Shown here piece by piece: positions 18,714-27,943 of a DNA stretch of 64,000 nt. The DNA lies in contig JAAVUU010000002.1 of NCBI GenBank assembly GCA_018449595.1, positions 124,001 through 188,000 of the forward strand, read 5' to 3'. Position numbers and translations under genes: made by a program. The notes below the pieces were generated by a model. The model worked only from the letters and a program-made list of their open reading frames with translations, was not told the DNA's origin and searched no databases. Origin of the DNA: Rhizobiales bacterium dw_265 (GTDB taxonomy: Bacteria; Pseudomonadota; Alphaproteobacteria; Micropepsales; Micropepsaceae). How positions within the stretch are numbered: position 1 is the first letter of the stretch; every line of letters starts with the position of its first letter.

Positions 18714-19565
18714 TCACACACGCAGGTTGATCGCAGCAGGGTAAATTTCGAATGTCGCCGGCAGGATGCCCGCGCTTTCGCCGTCGGTTTCCACATCCAC
18801 CGGGCCGGATGTGTCCAAGGTTGGGGCAGCGGTCAGCCGGGCCGAGCGCAGCTTGCGCGCCTTTTCGGTCTTCTGGCCGGTCAGGCTTTTCTGGCTGCCA
18901 TCCAGCACCGAAAGGTCGAATTGTCCCCCCCGGGGCGAGACGCCGACACTGGCGATGCCGGCGATCTCGTCATAGCCGTCCGCCATCAGCCGCACCCGGC
19001 AGGCCCGCCAGCGCCACAGGGTGGCGCGGCGATGCAACCAGGCGGCGAAGCCATGGCCCAGCAGCCGCGCGATGCGCGCCCCGCCCAGGGCGCGGGCGAT
19101 GCTGGCCGACAGGCCGAACGAGGCCGCGCCCAGGAAATAGCGCGTCACCGGCGCGCCGGTGGCGCTGACGCAGGACACCCGCCCGATATCCACCTTGCGG
19201 ATGCGCGCGTCCTTCAGATGCGCCACGCCCGCCTGCCAGCCGGGCAGCACGCCGAACTTGCGGCACAGCTGGCTGTCATGGCCGCTATGGACAAAGCTGA
19301 ACACCGCATCCGGCGACACCGCCACGCCATGATCGTAGAAACCGTTGACCGCTTCGTTGATGGTGCCGTCGCCGCCCACCGCGACGATTTCCATATGACC
19401 GTCGCGCAGCGCGTCGCGCACCATATGCGCGGCCTGGGCGGGCGCGGTGGTGACGAAGAAGGACATCAGCGGAAAGACGCGTTCCAGCGCCTGTTCGATC
19501 TCCTGCCAGTCGCGGCCGGTCCTGCCGCCGGCGGAGTTGGGATTGAACACGACAAAGGCCGTCAT
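18714..19565 (-). CDS. Diacylglycerol/lipid kinase catalytic-domain protein
   Basis: This 283-residue protein carries the DAGK catalytic domain: FNPNSAGG at the N-terminus and the ATP-binding GGDGTINEAVNG at about residues 64-75. It probably phosphorylates a diacylglycerol-like or related lipid, as in the YegS/DgkB group. Its ATG overlaps the glpD stop by 4 bp (ATGA) and it is followed by the AGPS-like gene, so the three are one transcription unit centred on glycerol-3-phosphate, DHAP and glycerolipids. The C-terminal half is the usual beta-sandwich and shows no transmembrane helix. Confidence 0.9.
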   Translation of the reverse strand: MTAFVVFNPNSAGGRTGRDWQEIEQALERVFPLMSFFVTTAPAQAAHMVRDALRDGHMEIVAVGGDGTINEAVNGFYDHGVAVSPDAVFSFVHSGHDSQLCRKFGVLPGWQAGVAHLKDARIRKVDIGRVSCVSATGAPVTRYFLGAASFGLSASIARALGGARIARLLGHGFAAWLHRRATLWRWRACRVRLMADGYDEIAGIASVGVSPRGGQFDLSVLDGSQKSLTGQKTEKARKLRSARLTAAPTLDTSGPVDVETDGESAGILPATFEIYPAAINLRV

Positions 19566-21160
19566 GCCGCCACCTTGTAGAGGTGACCCAGCCCCGCAAT
19601 TTCCCGCGCGGTCTTGTCCGCGCTCCAGCCCAGATGCGCCGCCATCATCGCGGCGACTTTCTGGATCGCCGCCGGATTGGGCGGGCCGAACTGGCCGATG
19701 GCGGTGCGCCGCATCACCATGTCTTCCAGGGTCAGCGCCATTTCTTCCTTCAGCGCGAAACCGACCTGGGCCGGGGTGTCGCCGCTTTCGCCCAGCTTGA
19801 TGAGGTCGGTCAGGCGCGCGCCTTTCAAGGCTTGCGGCAGCCGCGCTCCCAGCATATGCGCCAGGTTGCGCATGGAGGAGATGCCGGGCCAGGTCTTCTG
19901 ATAGCCCTTCACCATCTCCTCGAAACGATCGAAGCGGCCACCGGGCAAGGCTGTGGCGGCGGTGGCGCAGGCGGGGGCTTTTTTGCCCAGCTTCGCCACC
20001 AGCGCATCGGTGATCTTTTCGGCCAGGTCGCGCGAGGTGGTCCATTTGCCGCCCAGCGCCGAGAACACGCCGTCCAGATGTTCCGGCGCATGATCCACCA
20101 GTTCGGAGCGGCGGCTGACATTGTAACTGTCCTTGGAGCCGTCGCTGACCAGCGGTCGCAGGCCGGCATAGAAGAACTCCACCGTATCGAGTTGGGCGGA
20201 CGGCAGGTATTTGCGAAAGGACCCGATCAGGCTTTCGATATCGCCTTGCGTCACCGCCACGCTGGCCGGATCGCCAGTGAAGGGTGTGTCGGTTGTCGCC
20301 AATAATGTATGGCCGCGCCAGGGCAGGGCGAACAGATGGCCGCTGCCCGCCTCGATTGTCAGGGCCGCTTTGCCGATCTGCGGCACCAGCAGGTGGATGC
20401 CCTTGGAGCGGATCAGCCTGTGCGCCGCCTGCTGGCCGCTGGCCTGTTCCAGGAACAGGTCGGCCCAGGGACCGGCGGCCACCACCACGGTGCGGGCGCG
20501 GATGTCGAAGCGCGCATCGGTCATCGTGTCCCGTACCGTGCAGCCCTCGACCTTGCCGTCGCGCAGCAGCAGTTTTTCGGCGGCGACGTAATTGGCGATG
20601 GCCGCGCCCTGGGCGTCGGCGTCGATCAGGTTTTCCAGCGCGATGCGTTCGGGCGCATACATCTGGGCGTCGTGATATTCGAACACGCCTTCGAAGCCGT
20701 CACCGTCCAGCACCGGCTCGCGCGCCAATGCCGCGCGCTTGCCGATCCAGCGATGGCCCGGCAGTTTCTCGCTGACGCCGCGATTGCGGTCGAAGGACAG
20801 CAGGTCATACAGCGCCAGCCCGGCTTTCAGCTTCAGCCGCTCGCCCAGGCCCGCGCCATACAGCGGCAAAAGGAAGGGCAGCGGCCGCACCAGGTGCGGC
20901 GCGATCCGCATCAGGTTGCGGCGCTCCGCCAGGCTTTCGCGCACCAGCGCAAATTCCAGGTTTTTCAGATAACGCAGGCCGCCATGGGCCAGCTTGGAAC
21001 TGTGGGCCGAGGTGGCGGAAGCAAAATCCCGCGCCTCGACCAGCGCCACCGAAAGCCCGCGCATGGCGGCATCGCGCGCGGTGAAGCAGCCGGTGGCGCC
21101 GCCGCCGATGATCAGGACGTCGAAAGTTTCGCTGGAAAGTCTTTGAAGGTCGCGCTGCAT
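19562..21160 (-). CDS. glpD: Glycerol-3-phosphate dehydrogenase/oxidase
   Basis: GlpD is a membrane-associated flavoenzyme that oxidises glycerol-3-phosphate to DHAP and passes electrons to quinone. The 532-residue product has an N-terminal FAD Rossmann motif VLIIGGGATGCFTARDA, the family signature SSKLAHGGLRYL near residue 55, and PWADLFLEQASG. The C-terminal DAO_C domain begins around residue 400. It heads the cluster with the lipid kinase and AGPS-like genes and could supply DHAP for them; quinone comes from the UbiE/UbiB pathway. Confidence 0.95.
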   Translation of the reverse strand: MQRDLQRLSSETFDVLIIGGGATGCFTARDAAMRGLSVALVEARDFASATSAHSSKLAHGGLRYLKNLEFALVRESLAERRNLMRIAPHLVRPLPFLLPLYGAGLGERLKLKAGLALYDLLSFDRNRGVSEKLPGHRWIGKRAALAREPVLDGDGFEGVFEYHDAQMYAPERIALENLIDADAQGAAIANYVAAEKLLLRDGKVEGCTVRDTMTDARFDIRARTVVVAAGPWADLFLEQASGQQAAHRLIRSKGIHLLVPQIGKAALTIEAGSGHLFALPWRGHTLLATTDTPFTGDPASVAVTQGDIESLIGSFRKYLPSAQLDTVEFFYAGLRPLVSDGSKDSYNVSRRSELVDHAPEHLDGVFSALGGKWTTSRDLAEKITDALVAKLGKKAPACATAATALPGGRFDRFEEMVKGYQKTWPGISSMRNLAHMLGARLPQALKGARLTDLIKLGESGDTPAQVGFALKEEMALTLEDMVMRRTAIGQFGPPNPAAIQKVAAMMAAHLGWSADKTAREIAGLGHLYKVAA

Positions 21161-21195
21161 GGCGCGCGAAAGCTACAACTCAAATAAGCGGATGC

Positions 21196-21363
21196 CTACT
21201 TGATCTTGCCTTCCTTGAATTCGACATGCTTGCGCAGCACCGGATCGTACTTCTTGATCGAGAACTTCTCGGTCATGGTACGGGTGTTCTTCTTGGCGAC
21301 GTAAAAGAAGCCGGTCTTGCCTTCGCTGTTGAGGCGGATCTTGGCAGTGGTGGGCTTCGCCAT
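21196..21363 (-). CDS. rpmG: 50S ribosomal protein L33
   Basis: L33 is a 55-residue, lysine-rich large-subunit protein. The translated sequence begins [20 protein letters not shown] and ends [10 protein letters not shown], both diagnostic, with [16 protein letters not shown] in the middle. It lacks the CxxC zinc ligands, so it is the zinc-independent (C-minus) paralogue. It lies 90 bp after rnr on the same strand. The gene is short and easily missed. Confidence 0.95.
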   Translation of the reverse strand: MAKPTTAKIRLNSEGKTGFFYVAKKNTRTMTEKFSIKKYDPVLRKHVEFKEGKIK

Positions 21364-21453
21364 GGGTATGCTCCGGAAAATGCAAGTCGAGGGGGCGGGT
21401 AATGGCCTGCCGAACCCAGTTCTGTCAAGAACTTAGGCCTGGACCGGCGGTTT

Positions 21454-23697
21454 TCAGCGCTTTTTTGGCTTGAAACGGGTCTTGTCGGGCCGTTTTCCGG
21501 GCTTGCCGGGGCGTTTGGGGCCGCGCGCGGGCGGGGCCTCCTCGCTGCCGCCTTCCAGCGAGAATCGCAATCCCCCGGTGATGGGGGCTGCTTCCAGCAG
21601 CTTCACCCGCAGCACCTGGCCCATGCCGAAGCTGACATGGCTGCGGCTTCCCACCAGCGCCTGGCGCTTTTCGTCATGCTGGAAAAAATCCGCGCCCAGC
21701 GAGCGGATGGGGATCAGCCCTTCCGCGCCCGACTCCGCCAGCCGCACGAACAGCCCGAAGCGGGTGACGCCGGTGACGCGGGCATCGAATGTCTCGCCCA
21801 GGCGATCCTCCATGAAGGCGGCGACATAGCGGTCGGTGGAATCGCGTTCCGCCGCCATGGCGCGGCGCTCGGTCATGGTGATGTGTTCGGCGATGGCCGG
21901 CAGGGTGGCGATCTCGCGGTCGGTCAAGCCGTCTTCTCCCAGTTCAAAAGCCCGGATCAACGCGCGATGCACGATCAGGTCGGCATAGCGGCGGATGGGC
22001 GAGGTGAAGTGGGCATACCTGGCCAGGTTCAGGCCGAAATGGCCGATGTTCGCGGGATCATAGATCGCCTGCGCCTGGCTGCGCAGCACCACGTCATTCA
22101 TCACCGCCTCGTGCGTCGTGCCCTTGGCGGTGGAGAGGATGCGGTTGAACACGCCGGGCTGGATCACCTGGCCCTTGGCGAAGCTGATATTGAGGGTGCG
22201 CAGGAAATCGCTGAAGGCGAACAGCTTCTCTTTCGAGGGGGTGTCGTGCACCCGGTAGATCAGCGGCGTGCGCTTATGTTCCAAGGCTTCCGCCGCGGCG
22301 ACATTGGCCAGCACCATGAATTCCTCGATCAGCTTCATGGATTCCAGCCGCTCGCGATAGGCGATGGAGGCGACCTTGCCGTCGGCGCCCAGGATGACGC
22401 GCCGCTCGGGCAGGTCCAGGTCCAGCGGATCGCGCTTGCCGCGCGCCACGATCAGCGACTGGTACGCCGCCCACACATCGGCCAGGGTTTTCTTCACGGT
22501 ATCGGACATGCCCGCATGCGGATTGCCGTCGAACGCCGCCTGGGCCTGGGCATAGGTCAGCCGCGCCGCCGAGCGCATCACCGCCCGCAGGAAGGCGTGC
22601 GATTTCTTGTGGCCGTGTTTGTCGAACACCATGCGCGCCACCAGGCAGGCGCGGTCCACGTTTTCGCGCAGCGAACACAAATCCGCCGACAGTTCTTCCG
22701 GCAGCATCGGCACAACCCGGTCGGGAAAATAGGCGCTGTTGCCGCGCTTGAAGGCTTCCTTGTCCAGCGCCGAGCCGGGGGTGACGTAATGGGCGACATC
22801 GGCGATAGCGACCAGGACGATATGGCCGTTCCTGTTGGCGGCATCGTCGTCGGGCCCCGCCCACACCGCATCGTCATGGTCGCGGGCATCGGGCGGATCA
22901 ATCGTCACCAGCGGAATGGCGCGCAGGTCGGTGCGGCCACGCGCATCAATGGGCTGCGCGGCCTTGGCCTGGTCAATCACCGCCTGCGGGAATTCGGTGG
23001 GAATGCCATGGTCGTGAATGGCGATCAGGCTGATGGTCTTGGGGCTGTCCATGCTGCCGATGCGTTCGACAACCTTGACCCGTGAAAAACCCGCCAGCCG
23101 CCCGCCGGTGGGTTCGGCGGCGACCAGTTCGTTATGGACCGCGCCGTTCAGGTCGCTTTTGTCCAGCGCATATTCGGTGCGCTCCTTCTTGTTGATCGGC
23201 ACCAGCCGCCAGCCGGTGGCGGGGGCATCGCGCAACACGCCGATCAGCCGGGTGCTGGTTTCCGCCTCCAGCCGGCGGATGACCTTGGCTTCATAGGCCT
23301 CGCCGCGCTTTTCCAGCCGCGCCAGCAGCCGGTCGCCGGGGCCGGGCGCCGAGCCATCCTTGGGCGGGATGACATAGATGGTGGGCGGTTCCTCATTGCT
23401 GTCCCAGGCGAGCGGCCGGGCCAGCACTTCGCCGTCTTCGTCAACGCCTGTGATCTCGACGATGCCGACCTCCGGCAGTTCGCCGCGTTTGACGAAGCCC
23501 TGTTTCTGGCGGCCTGCGATGGCGCCTTCGGCTTCGAGTTCTTTCAGGATGCGCTTGAGATGGATGCGGTCGGAGCCTTTCAGGCCCAGCAGCCGCGCCA
23601 GGTCGCGCTTGTTGGCGCCGGCATTCGTCGCCAGCAGTTCGAGCACCCGTGCCTTGTCCAGGGCGCGTGTGTTGGTGGGTGATTTATCTTTCTTCAA
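21454..23697 (-). CDS. rnr: Ribonuclease R
   Basis: RNase R is a processive 3'-to-5' exoribonuclease that degrades structured RNA and helps in trans-translation with SmpB (41532). The 747-residue product has an N-terminal winged-helix segment, cold-shock-like domains, an RNB catalytic domain with the metal-binding DPPDARDHDDAV motif near residue 270, a C-terminal S1 domain near 640-715, and a basic Lys/Arg tail. The start is a TTG 5 bp after the topA stop, so topA and rnr are coupled. Other in-frame starts would truncate the winged helix. Confidence 0.95.
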   Translation of the reverse strand: MKKDKSPTNTRALDKARVLELLATNAGANKRDLARLLGLKGSDRIHLKRILKELEAEGAIAGRQKQGFVKRGELPEVGIVEITGVDEDGEVLARPLAWDSNEEPPTIYVIPPKDGSAPGPGDRLLARLEKRGEAYEAKVIRRLEAETSTRLIGVLRDAPATGWRLVPINKKERTEYALDKSDLNGAVHNELVAAEPTGGRLAGFSRVKVVERIGSMDSPKTISLIAIHDHGIPTEFPQAVIDQAKAAQPIDARGRTDLRAIPLVTIDPPDARDHDDAVWAGPDDDAANRNGHIVLVAIADVAHYVTPGSALDKEAFKRGNSAYFPDRVVPMLPEELSADLCSLRENVDRACLVARMVFDKHGHKKSHAFLRAVMRSAARLTYAQAQAAFDGNPHAGMSDTVKKTLADVWAAYQSLIVARGKRDPLDLDLPERRVILGADGKVASIAYRERLESMKLIEEFMVLANVAAAEALEHKRTPLIYRVHDTPSKEKLFAFSDFLRTLNISFAKGQVIQPGVFNRILSTAKGTTHEAVMNDVVLRSQAQAIYDPANIGHFGLNLARYAHFTSPIRRYADLIVHRALIRAFELGEDGLTDREIATLPAIAEHITMTERRAMAAERDSTDRYVAAFMEDRLGETFDARVTGVTRFGLFVRLAESGAEGLIPIRSLGADFFQHDEKRQALVGSRSHVSFGMGQVLRVKLLEAAPITGGLRFSLEGGSEEAPPARGPKRPGKPGKRPDKTRFKPKKR

Positions 23698-23702
23698 TTG
23701 TC

Positions 23703-26384
23703 TTATTCGCCTGCCATCTCGGGCTCTCTTTTGCCGGAGCCGGGAGATTTGCTCTTGGGGGCGGCAGCTTTCTTTGTCTTGGTGGTGGTTTTGGCAGCCG
23801 CCTTTTTCTTGGGCGCAGCCTTCTTTTCCGCTTTCGGAGCTTTCGCCTTCACAGCCTTGGCGGGCTTCTTTTTCTTGCCGCCCTTGGCGGCACGTTCGGC
23901 GATCAGCGCCAGCGCCTGTTCCAGGGTCACGCTGTCGGGCTCGGTGCCTTCGGGCAGGGTGGCATTGGTCTCGCCATCGCTGGCATAGGCGCCGAACTTG
24001 CCCTTGAAGATCTTGATCGGCTTGCCGTCCGGTGCCGCGCCCAGATCCTTCAAGGCCTGCGCCCCACGGCGGCCCGGCCCCTTGGCCTTCTTTTCGGCAA
24101 TGAGAGTCACCGCATGGTTCAGCCCGATGTCGAACACATCTTCCGGCGAGGGCAGGGAGGCATAGATGCCGTCGTGATAGACGTAAGGCCCGAAGCGCCC
24201 GAAGTTCGCCGTGATCTTCTTGCCGTCTTCGGGATGCAGCCCGACTTCGCGCGGCAGCGACAGCAGCTTCACGGCCATCTCCAGGTCCACGTCGCTTTTG
24301 TCGGTGCCCTTGGGCAAGCCGCTGCGCTTGGGCTTGTCGCCGTCGCCACGCTGCACATAGGGCCCGAAACGGCCCGTGCGCAACGTGATCATGTCTTCGC
24401 TATCGGGGAACAGGCCGATCTCCACCGGGCCGGCATCGCCTTCGCCCGGCTTGGCGCCGATCTGGCGGGTGAACTTGCATTCGGGATAGTTGGAGCAACC
24501 GACAAAAGCGCCGAAGCGGCCCAGTTTCAAATTCAACCGGCCATCCGCGCAGGACGGGCATTTGCGCGGGTCCGCGCCGTCATCGCCATGCGGGAAGATG
24601 TGCGGCGCCAGCACCGCTTCCAGCTCGTCGATCACATGGGTGATGCGCAGGTCTTTCGTCTCGCCCACGGCGGCGGAGAATTCCGTCCAGAAATCGCGCA
24701 ACAGTTTCTTCCAGTTCAGGTCGCCGGCCGAGACTTCGTCCAGCTTCTCTTCCAGGTCGGCGGTGAAGTCGTATTCGACATAGCGCTTGAAGAAGCTGTT
24801 CAGGAAGGTGGTGACCAGCCTGCCTTTGTCTTCCGGTATGAAGCGCTGGCGGTCCATCCGCACATAGGCGCGGTCGCGCAGGGTGGACAGGATCGAGGCA
24901 TAGGTCGAGGGGCGGCCGATGCCCAGTTCTTCCATCTTCTTGACCAGGCTGGCTTCGGAATAGCGCGGCGGCGGCTCGGTGAAATGCTGCGCCGGATTGA
25001 CCTGCTCCACCTTGGTGGCGTCGCCCGCCGCCAGCTTGGGCAGGCGCGAGCCGTCTTCTTCGGACGTGTCGCCCCGGAGGGGCGCGGAATTATCGTCCTG
25101 GCCTTCTAAGTATAATGTCAGAAAGCCGTCGAACAGCGTGACGGTGCCGGTGGCGCGCAGCACGATCTGCTTGTCGGCCGACAGCACATCCACCGTGGTG
25201 CGTTCCTGTTCGGCCGATTCCATCTGGCTGGCGACGGCGCGCTTCCAGATCAGTTCATACAGGCGGGCGGCATCGCCATCGAGATAGCGGGCCACTTCCT
25301 CCGGGGTGCGGGCAAAGCTGGTGGGCCGCACCGCTTCATGGGCTTCCTGGGCGTTCTTGGCCTTGCTGACATAGACGCGCGGCGCGGACGGCACATAGCG
25401 GGCGCCGTATTTCTGGCCGATGACCTGGCGGGCTTCGTTGACCGCTTCGGGCACCATGGTGATGCCGTCGGTTCGCATATAGGTAATCAGGCCGACGGTT
25501 TCGCCGCCGATCTCCACGCCTTCATACAGGCCCTGTGCGATCTGCATGGTGCGTTTGGCGTTGAAGCCCAGCTTGCGGCTGGCTTCCTGCTGCAGCGACG
25601 AGGTGATGAAGGGTGGGGAAGGATTGCGCCTGACCGGCTTGGCCTCGACGCTGGCCACCCGGAAGGTCTGGGCATTGATGGCGGCGACGGCGCGGTCGGC
25701 ATCGGCCTGGTTGGCCAGGGACAGTTTCTCGACCTTCTTGCCGTCGAGCTGGATCAGCCGGCCGACAAAGTTCCCGCTGGCCGCCGACAGGTCGGCATCG
25801 ATGGACCAGTATTCCTGCGCCTTGAAGGCTTCGATTTCCTGCTCGCGCTCCACCACCAGGCGCAGCGCCACCGATTGCACCCGCCCGGCCGAACGCGCGC
25901 CCGGCAGCTTGCGCCACAACACCGGCGACAGGGTAAAGCCCACCAGATAGTCCAGCGCCCGGCGGGCCAGATAGGCATCCACCAGTTCCACGTTCAGTTG
26001 GCGGGGGTGCGCGATGGCCTCCATCACCGCCGACTTGGTGATGGCGTTGAACGCCACCCGCTCGACCGGCATGTCCTTCAGCAGGCCCTTGGCCTTGAGC
26101 ACTTCCAGGATGTGCCAGGAAATCGCCTCGCCCTCGCGGTCGGGGTCGGTGGCCAGGATCAACTTGTCGGCGCCCTTCACGGCGGCGGCGATATCCTTGA
26201 TCTTGGAGGCGGCCCGGGCGTCCACATCCCAGGTCATGGCGAAATCCTCGTCCGGCTTGACCGAGCCGTCCTTGGACGGCAGGTCGCGGATATGCCCGAA
26301 GCTGGCCAGCACTTTATAATTGCTGCCCAGATACTTGTTGATGGCTTTGACCTTGCCGGGGGATTCGACGATGAGGACGTTCAT
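23703..26384 (-). CDS. topA: DNA topoisomerase I
   Basis: TopA relaxes negative supercoils by cutting one strand. The 893-residue product has an N-terminal Toprim domain with LILATDPDREGEAISWH near residue 88, and the active-site Tyr in GLITYMRTDG near 310. A C-terminal zinc-ribbon module contains CPSC and a paired Cys, followed by further GRFG repeats (GRFGAFVG, GRFGPYVQ, GRFGPYVYH). It ends in a Lys/Ala-rich tail of about 60 residues typical of alphaproteobacterial TopA. It is cotranscribed with rnr. Confidence 0.97.
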   Translation of the reverse strand: MNVLIVESPGKVKAINKYLGSNYKVLASFGHIRDLPSKDGSVKPDEDFAMTWDVDARAASKIKDIAAAVKGADKLILATDPDREGEAISWHILEVLKAKGLLKDMPVERVAFNAITKSAVMEAIAHPRQLNVELVDAYLARRALDYLVGFTLSPVLWRKLPGARSAGRVQSVALRLVVEREQEIEAFKAQEYWSIDADLSAASGNFVGRLIQLDGKKVEKLSLANQADADRAVAAINAQTFRVASVEAKPVRRNPSPPFITSSLQQEASRKLGFNAKRTMQIAQGLYEGVEIGGETVGLITYMRTDGITMVPEAVNEARQVIGQKYGARYVPSAPRVYVSKAKNAQEAHEAVRPTSFARTPEEVARYLDGDAARLYELIWKRAVASQMESAEQERTTVDVLSADKQIVLRATGTVTLFDGFLTLYLEGQDDNSAPLRGDTSEEDGSRLPKLAAGDATKVEQVNPAQHFTEPPPRYSEASLVKKMEELGIGRPSTYASILSTLRDRAYVRMDRQRFIPEDKGRLVTTFLNSFFKRYVEYDFTADLEEKLDEVSAGDLNWKKLLRDFWTEFSAAVGETKDLRITHVIDELEAVLAPHIFPHGDDGADPRKCPSCADGRLNLKLGRFGAFVGCSNYPECKFTRQIGAKPGEGDAGPVEIGLFPDSEDMITLRTGRFGPYVQRGDGDKPKRSGLPKGTDKSDVDLEMAVKLLSLPREVGLHPEDGKKITANFGRFGPYVYHDGIYASLPSPEDVFDIGLNHAVTLIAEKKAKGPGRRGAQALKDLGAAPDGKPIKIFKGKFGAYASDGETNATLPEGTEPDSVTLEQALALIAERAAKGGKKKKPAKAVKAKAPKAEKKAAPKKKAAAKTTTKTKKAAAPKSKSPGSGKREPEMAGE

Positions 26385-26567
26385 CTAGGAAACAGTACCT
26401 AATATTGGGGTGTGACGGGCTTACTTGGGGTCGGACAGACGATCTTCAACCGGGGTTTCTCAAATGGGGCGGGACACTGGTCGAAGCCGCCGCCGCCTGT
26501 CAACGCCAGGAAGATGACAGGAATACATCCTATGGTTGCTGTTAAGGGATTTTTTCCGGATTTGTGA

Positions 26568-26606
26568 AACCATAAGTTGTAATCCTGCGGCGGCCTTCTT
26601 ATGGTT
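26568..26606 (+). promoter_or_regulatory. Inverted repeat enclosing the start codon of a small gene
   Basis: AACCATAAG (26568-26576) and CTTATGGTT (26598-26606) are perfect 9-bp complements separated by 21 nt, and the ATG at 26601 is inside the right arm. It could be an operator or an RNA hairpin that hides the start codon. Its function is inference. Confidence 0.4.
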
Positions 26607-26876
26607 AATCCGCAAAAGGTTTCCGAATCTGTAATGGCCATTCCCCAGCAAAAGCCGCGCTTTGTGTTGCCGGACGCGGTCGGCGTCCCGATCTCCGCGC
26701 TGGACTCCACAAGATACACAGCGGACGTGCTGGAAAATTTGCGAAAAATAGCCTCCGGGCAGGGCCAGACGGTGCTGGCGCATCTGCTGGAACTGGCCCA
26801 GGCGGAAACAAAATTGCTGATCCGGCACTACCAGGCCGCCGAGGCTCAGGACCAGGCTACCCTGTTGCCGGGCTGA
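26601..26876 (+). CDS. Hypothetical protein
   Basis: The 91-residue product is unrecognised. The N-terminal half is polar (MVNPQKVSESVMAIPQQK) and the C-terminal half (about residues 44-85) is an amphipathic helix rich in Leu, Ala and Gln that could form a coiled coil. ATG 26601 lacks a clear ribosome-binding site, while ATG 26634 is an alternative. It overlaps the 3' end of dprA on the opposite strand by about 31 bp. The gene-like codon pattern supports it, but no function can be assigned. Confidence 0.58.
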   Translation: MVNPQKVSESVMAIPQQKPRFVLPDAVGVPISALDSTRYTADVLENLRKIASGQGQTVLAHLLELAQAETKLLIRHYQAAEAQDQATLLPG

Positions 26877-27943
26877 CGCGCACAGCGCCCGGCCAGTTCC
26901 AGTTCCAGGATCACGGTCAGAACGGCGGCGGCGGGCGCGCCGGTCTGGCGGATCAGTTCGTCAATCTCCACCGGGGCCGGGCCCAGGGCTTCCTCGATCC
27001 GGCCACGGATGCGGTCGGCCTCGGCTTCCAGGGCTTGCGGCGTGGGCGGGGTGATCGGCGCCTCGGGTTCGCGGAAGCCCGCGCCCAGCATCGGCGCCAG
27101 CACCGCCAATATGTCCTGCGCGCTTTCGGTCAGGGTGGCGCCTTCGCGGATCAGCCGGTTGGCGCCGCGCGCGCGCGGGTCCAGCGGCGAACCCGGCACC
27201 GCGAATATCTCGCGGCCCTGTTCCAGGGCGTATTGGGCGGTGATCAGCGAGCCGGATTTCTCCGCCGCCTCCACCACCACCACGCCGCGCGAAAGGCCGG
27301 AGATGATGCGGTTGCGGCGGGGGAAGTGGCGCGCCTGGGGCGCTTCGCCCAGCCGCATCTCCGAAACGATCGCGCCCTGGTTCCTGATCGCGGCGTACAG
27401 CTTGTCATTCTCCGGCGGATAGACGATGTCCACGCCGCCCGCCACCACCGCCACGGTGCCGACCGCCAGCGCCGCCTCATGGGCCGCCGCGTCAATGCCG
27501 CGCGCCAGGCCCGACACCACCACCAGCCCGGCAAAGCCCAGGTCGCGCGACAGCATGTCGGCGAACTTGCGCGCCAGGGCCGATGCGTTGCGGGCGCCGA
27601 CAATGGCGACCATCTCCTTTTTCAGCAGGTGGGGATGGCCCAGCACGCTGATAAGCGGCGGCGGCGCTTCCAGCGCGGCCAGGCCAGCGGGGTATTCGGC
27701 TTCGCAGGATGCGATCATGCGCCCGCCCCGTTTCGTCAGCGCGTCGAGTTCGCGTTCGGCCTCGCGCGGATCGGGCAGTACGAAGGATTTGCCGCCGCCG
27801 CGCTTCGCCATGCGCGGCAGTTCTTCCAAAGCGGCTGAGGCCGAGCCGAAGCGCGCGATCAGGGCATGGAAGGTGACGGGGCCGACATGCTCGGTGCGCG
27901 ACAGGCGCAGCCAGGCGCGGCGTTCGCTATCGCTGAGTTGCAC
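26846..27943 (-). CDS. dprA: DNA processing protein DprA (Smf)
   Basis: DprA binds incoming single-stranded DNA during transformation and loads RecA. The product (365 residues from the GTG at 27943) has an N-terminal SAM-like region, a Rossmann-like DNA-binding core with VAIVGARNASALA, VVVSGLARGIDAAAHEAAL and FPRRNRIISGLS, and a C-terminal winged-helix domain (about the last 60 residues). GTG 27943 has a GGAG site upstream; a TTG at 27970 is also possible. Either start overlaps the plsY end, giving coupling. Confidence 0.95.
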   Translation of the reverse strand: MQLSDSERRAWLRLSRTEHVGPVTFHALIARFGSASAALEELPRMAKRGGGKSFVLPDPREAERELDALTKRGGRMIASCEAEYPAGLAALEAPPPLISVLGHPHLLKKEMVAIVGARNASALARKFADMLSRDLGFAGLVVVSGLARGIDAAAHEAALAVGTVAVVAGGVDIVYPPENDKLYAAIRNQGAIVSEMRLGEAPQARHFPRRNRIISGLSRGVVVVEAAEKSGSLITAQYALEQGREIFAVPGSPLDPRARGANRLIREGATLTESAQDILAVLAPMLGAGFREPEAPITPPTPQALEAEADRIRGRIEEALGPAPVEIDELIRQTGAPAAAVLTVILELELAGRCARQPGNRVAWS

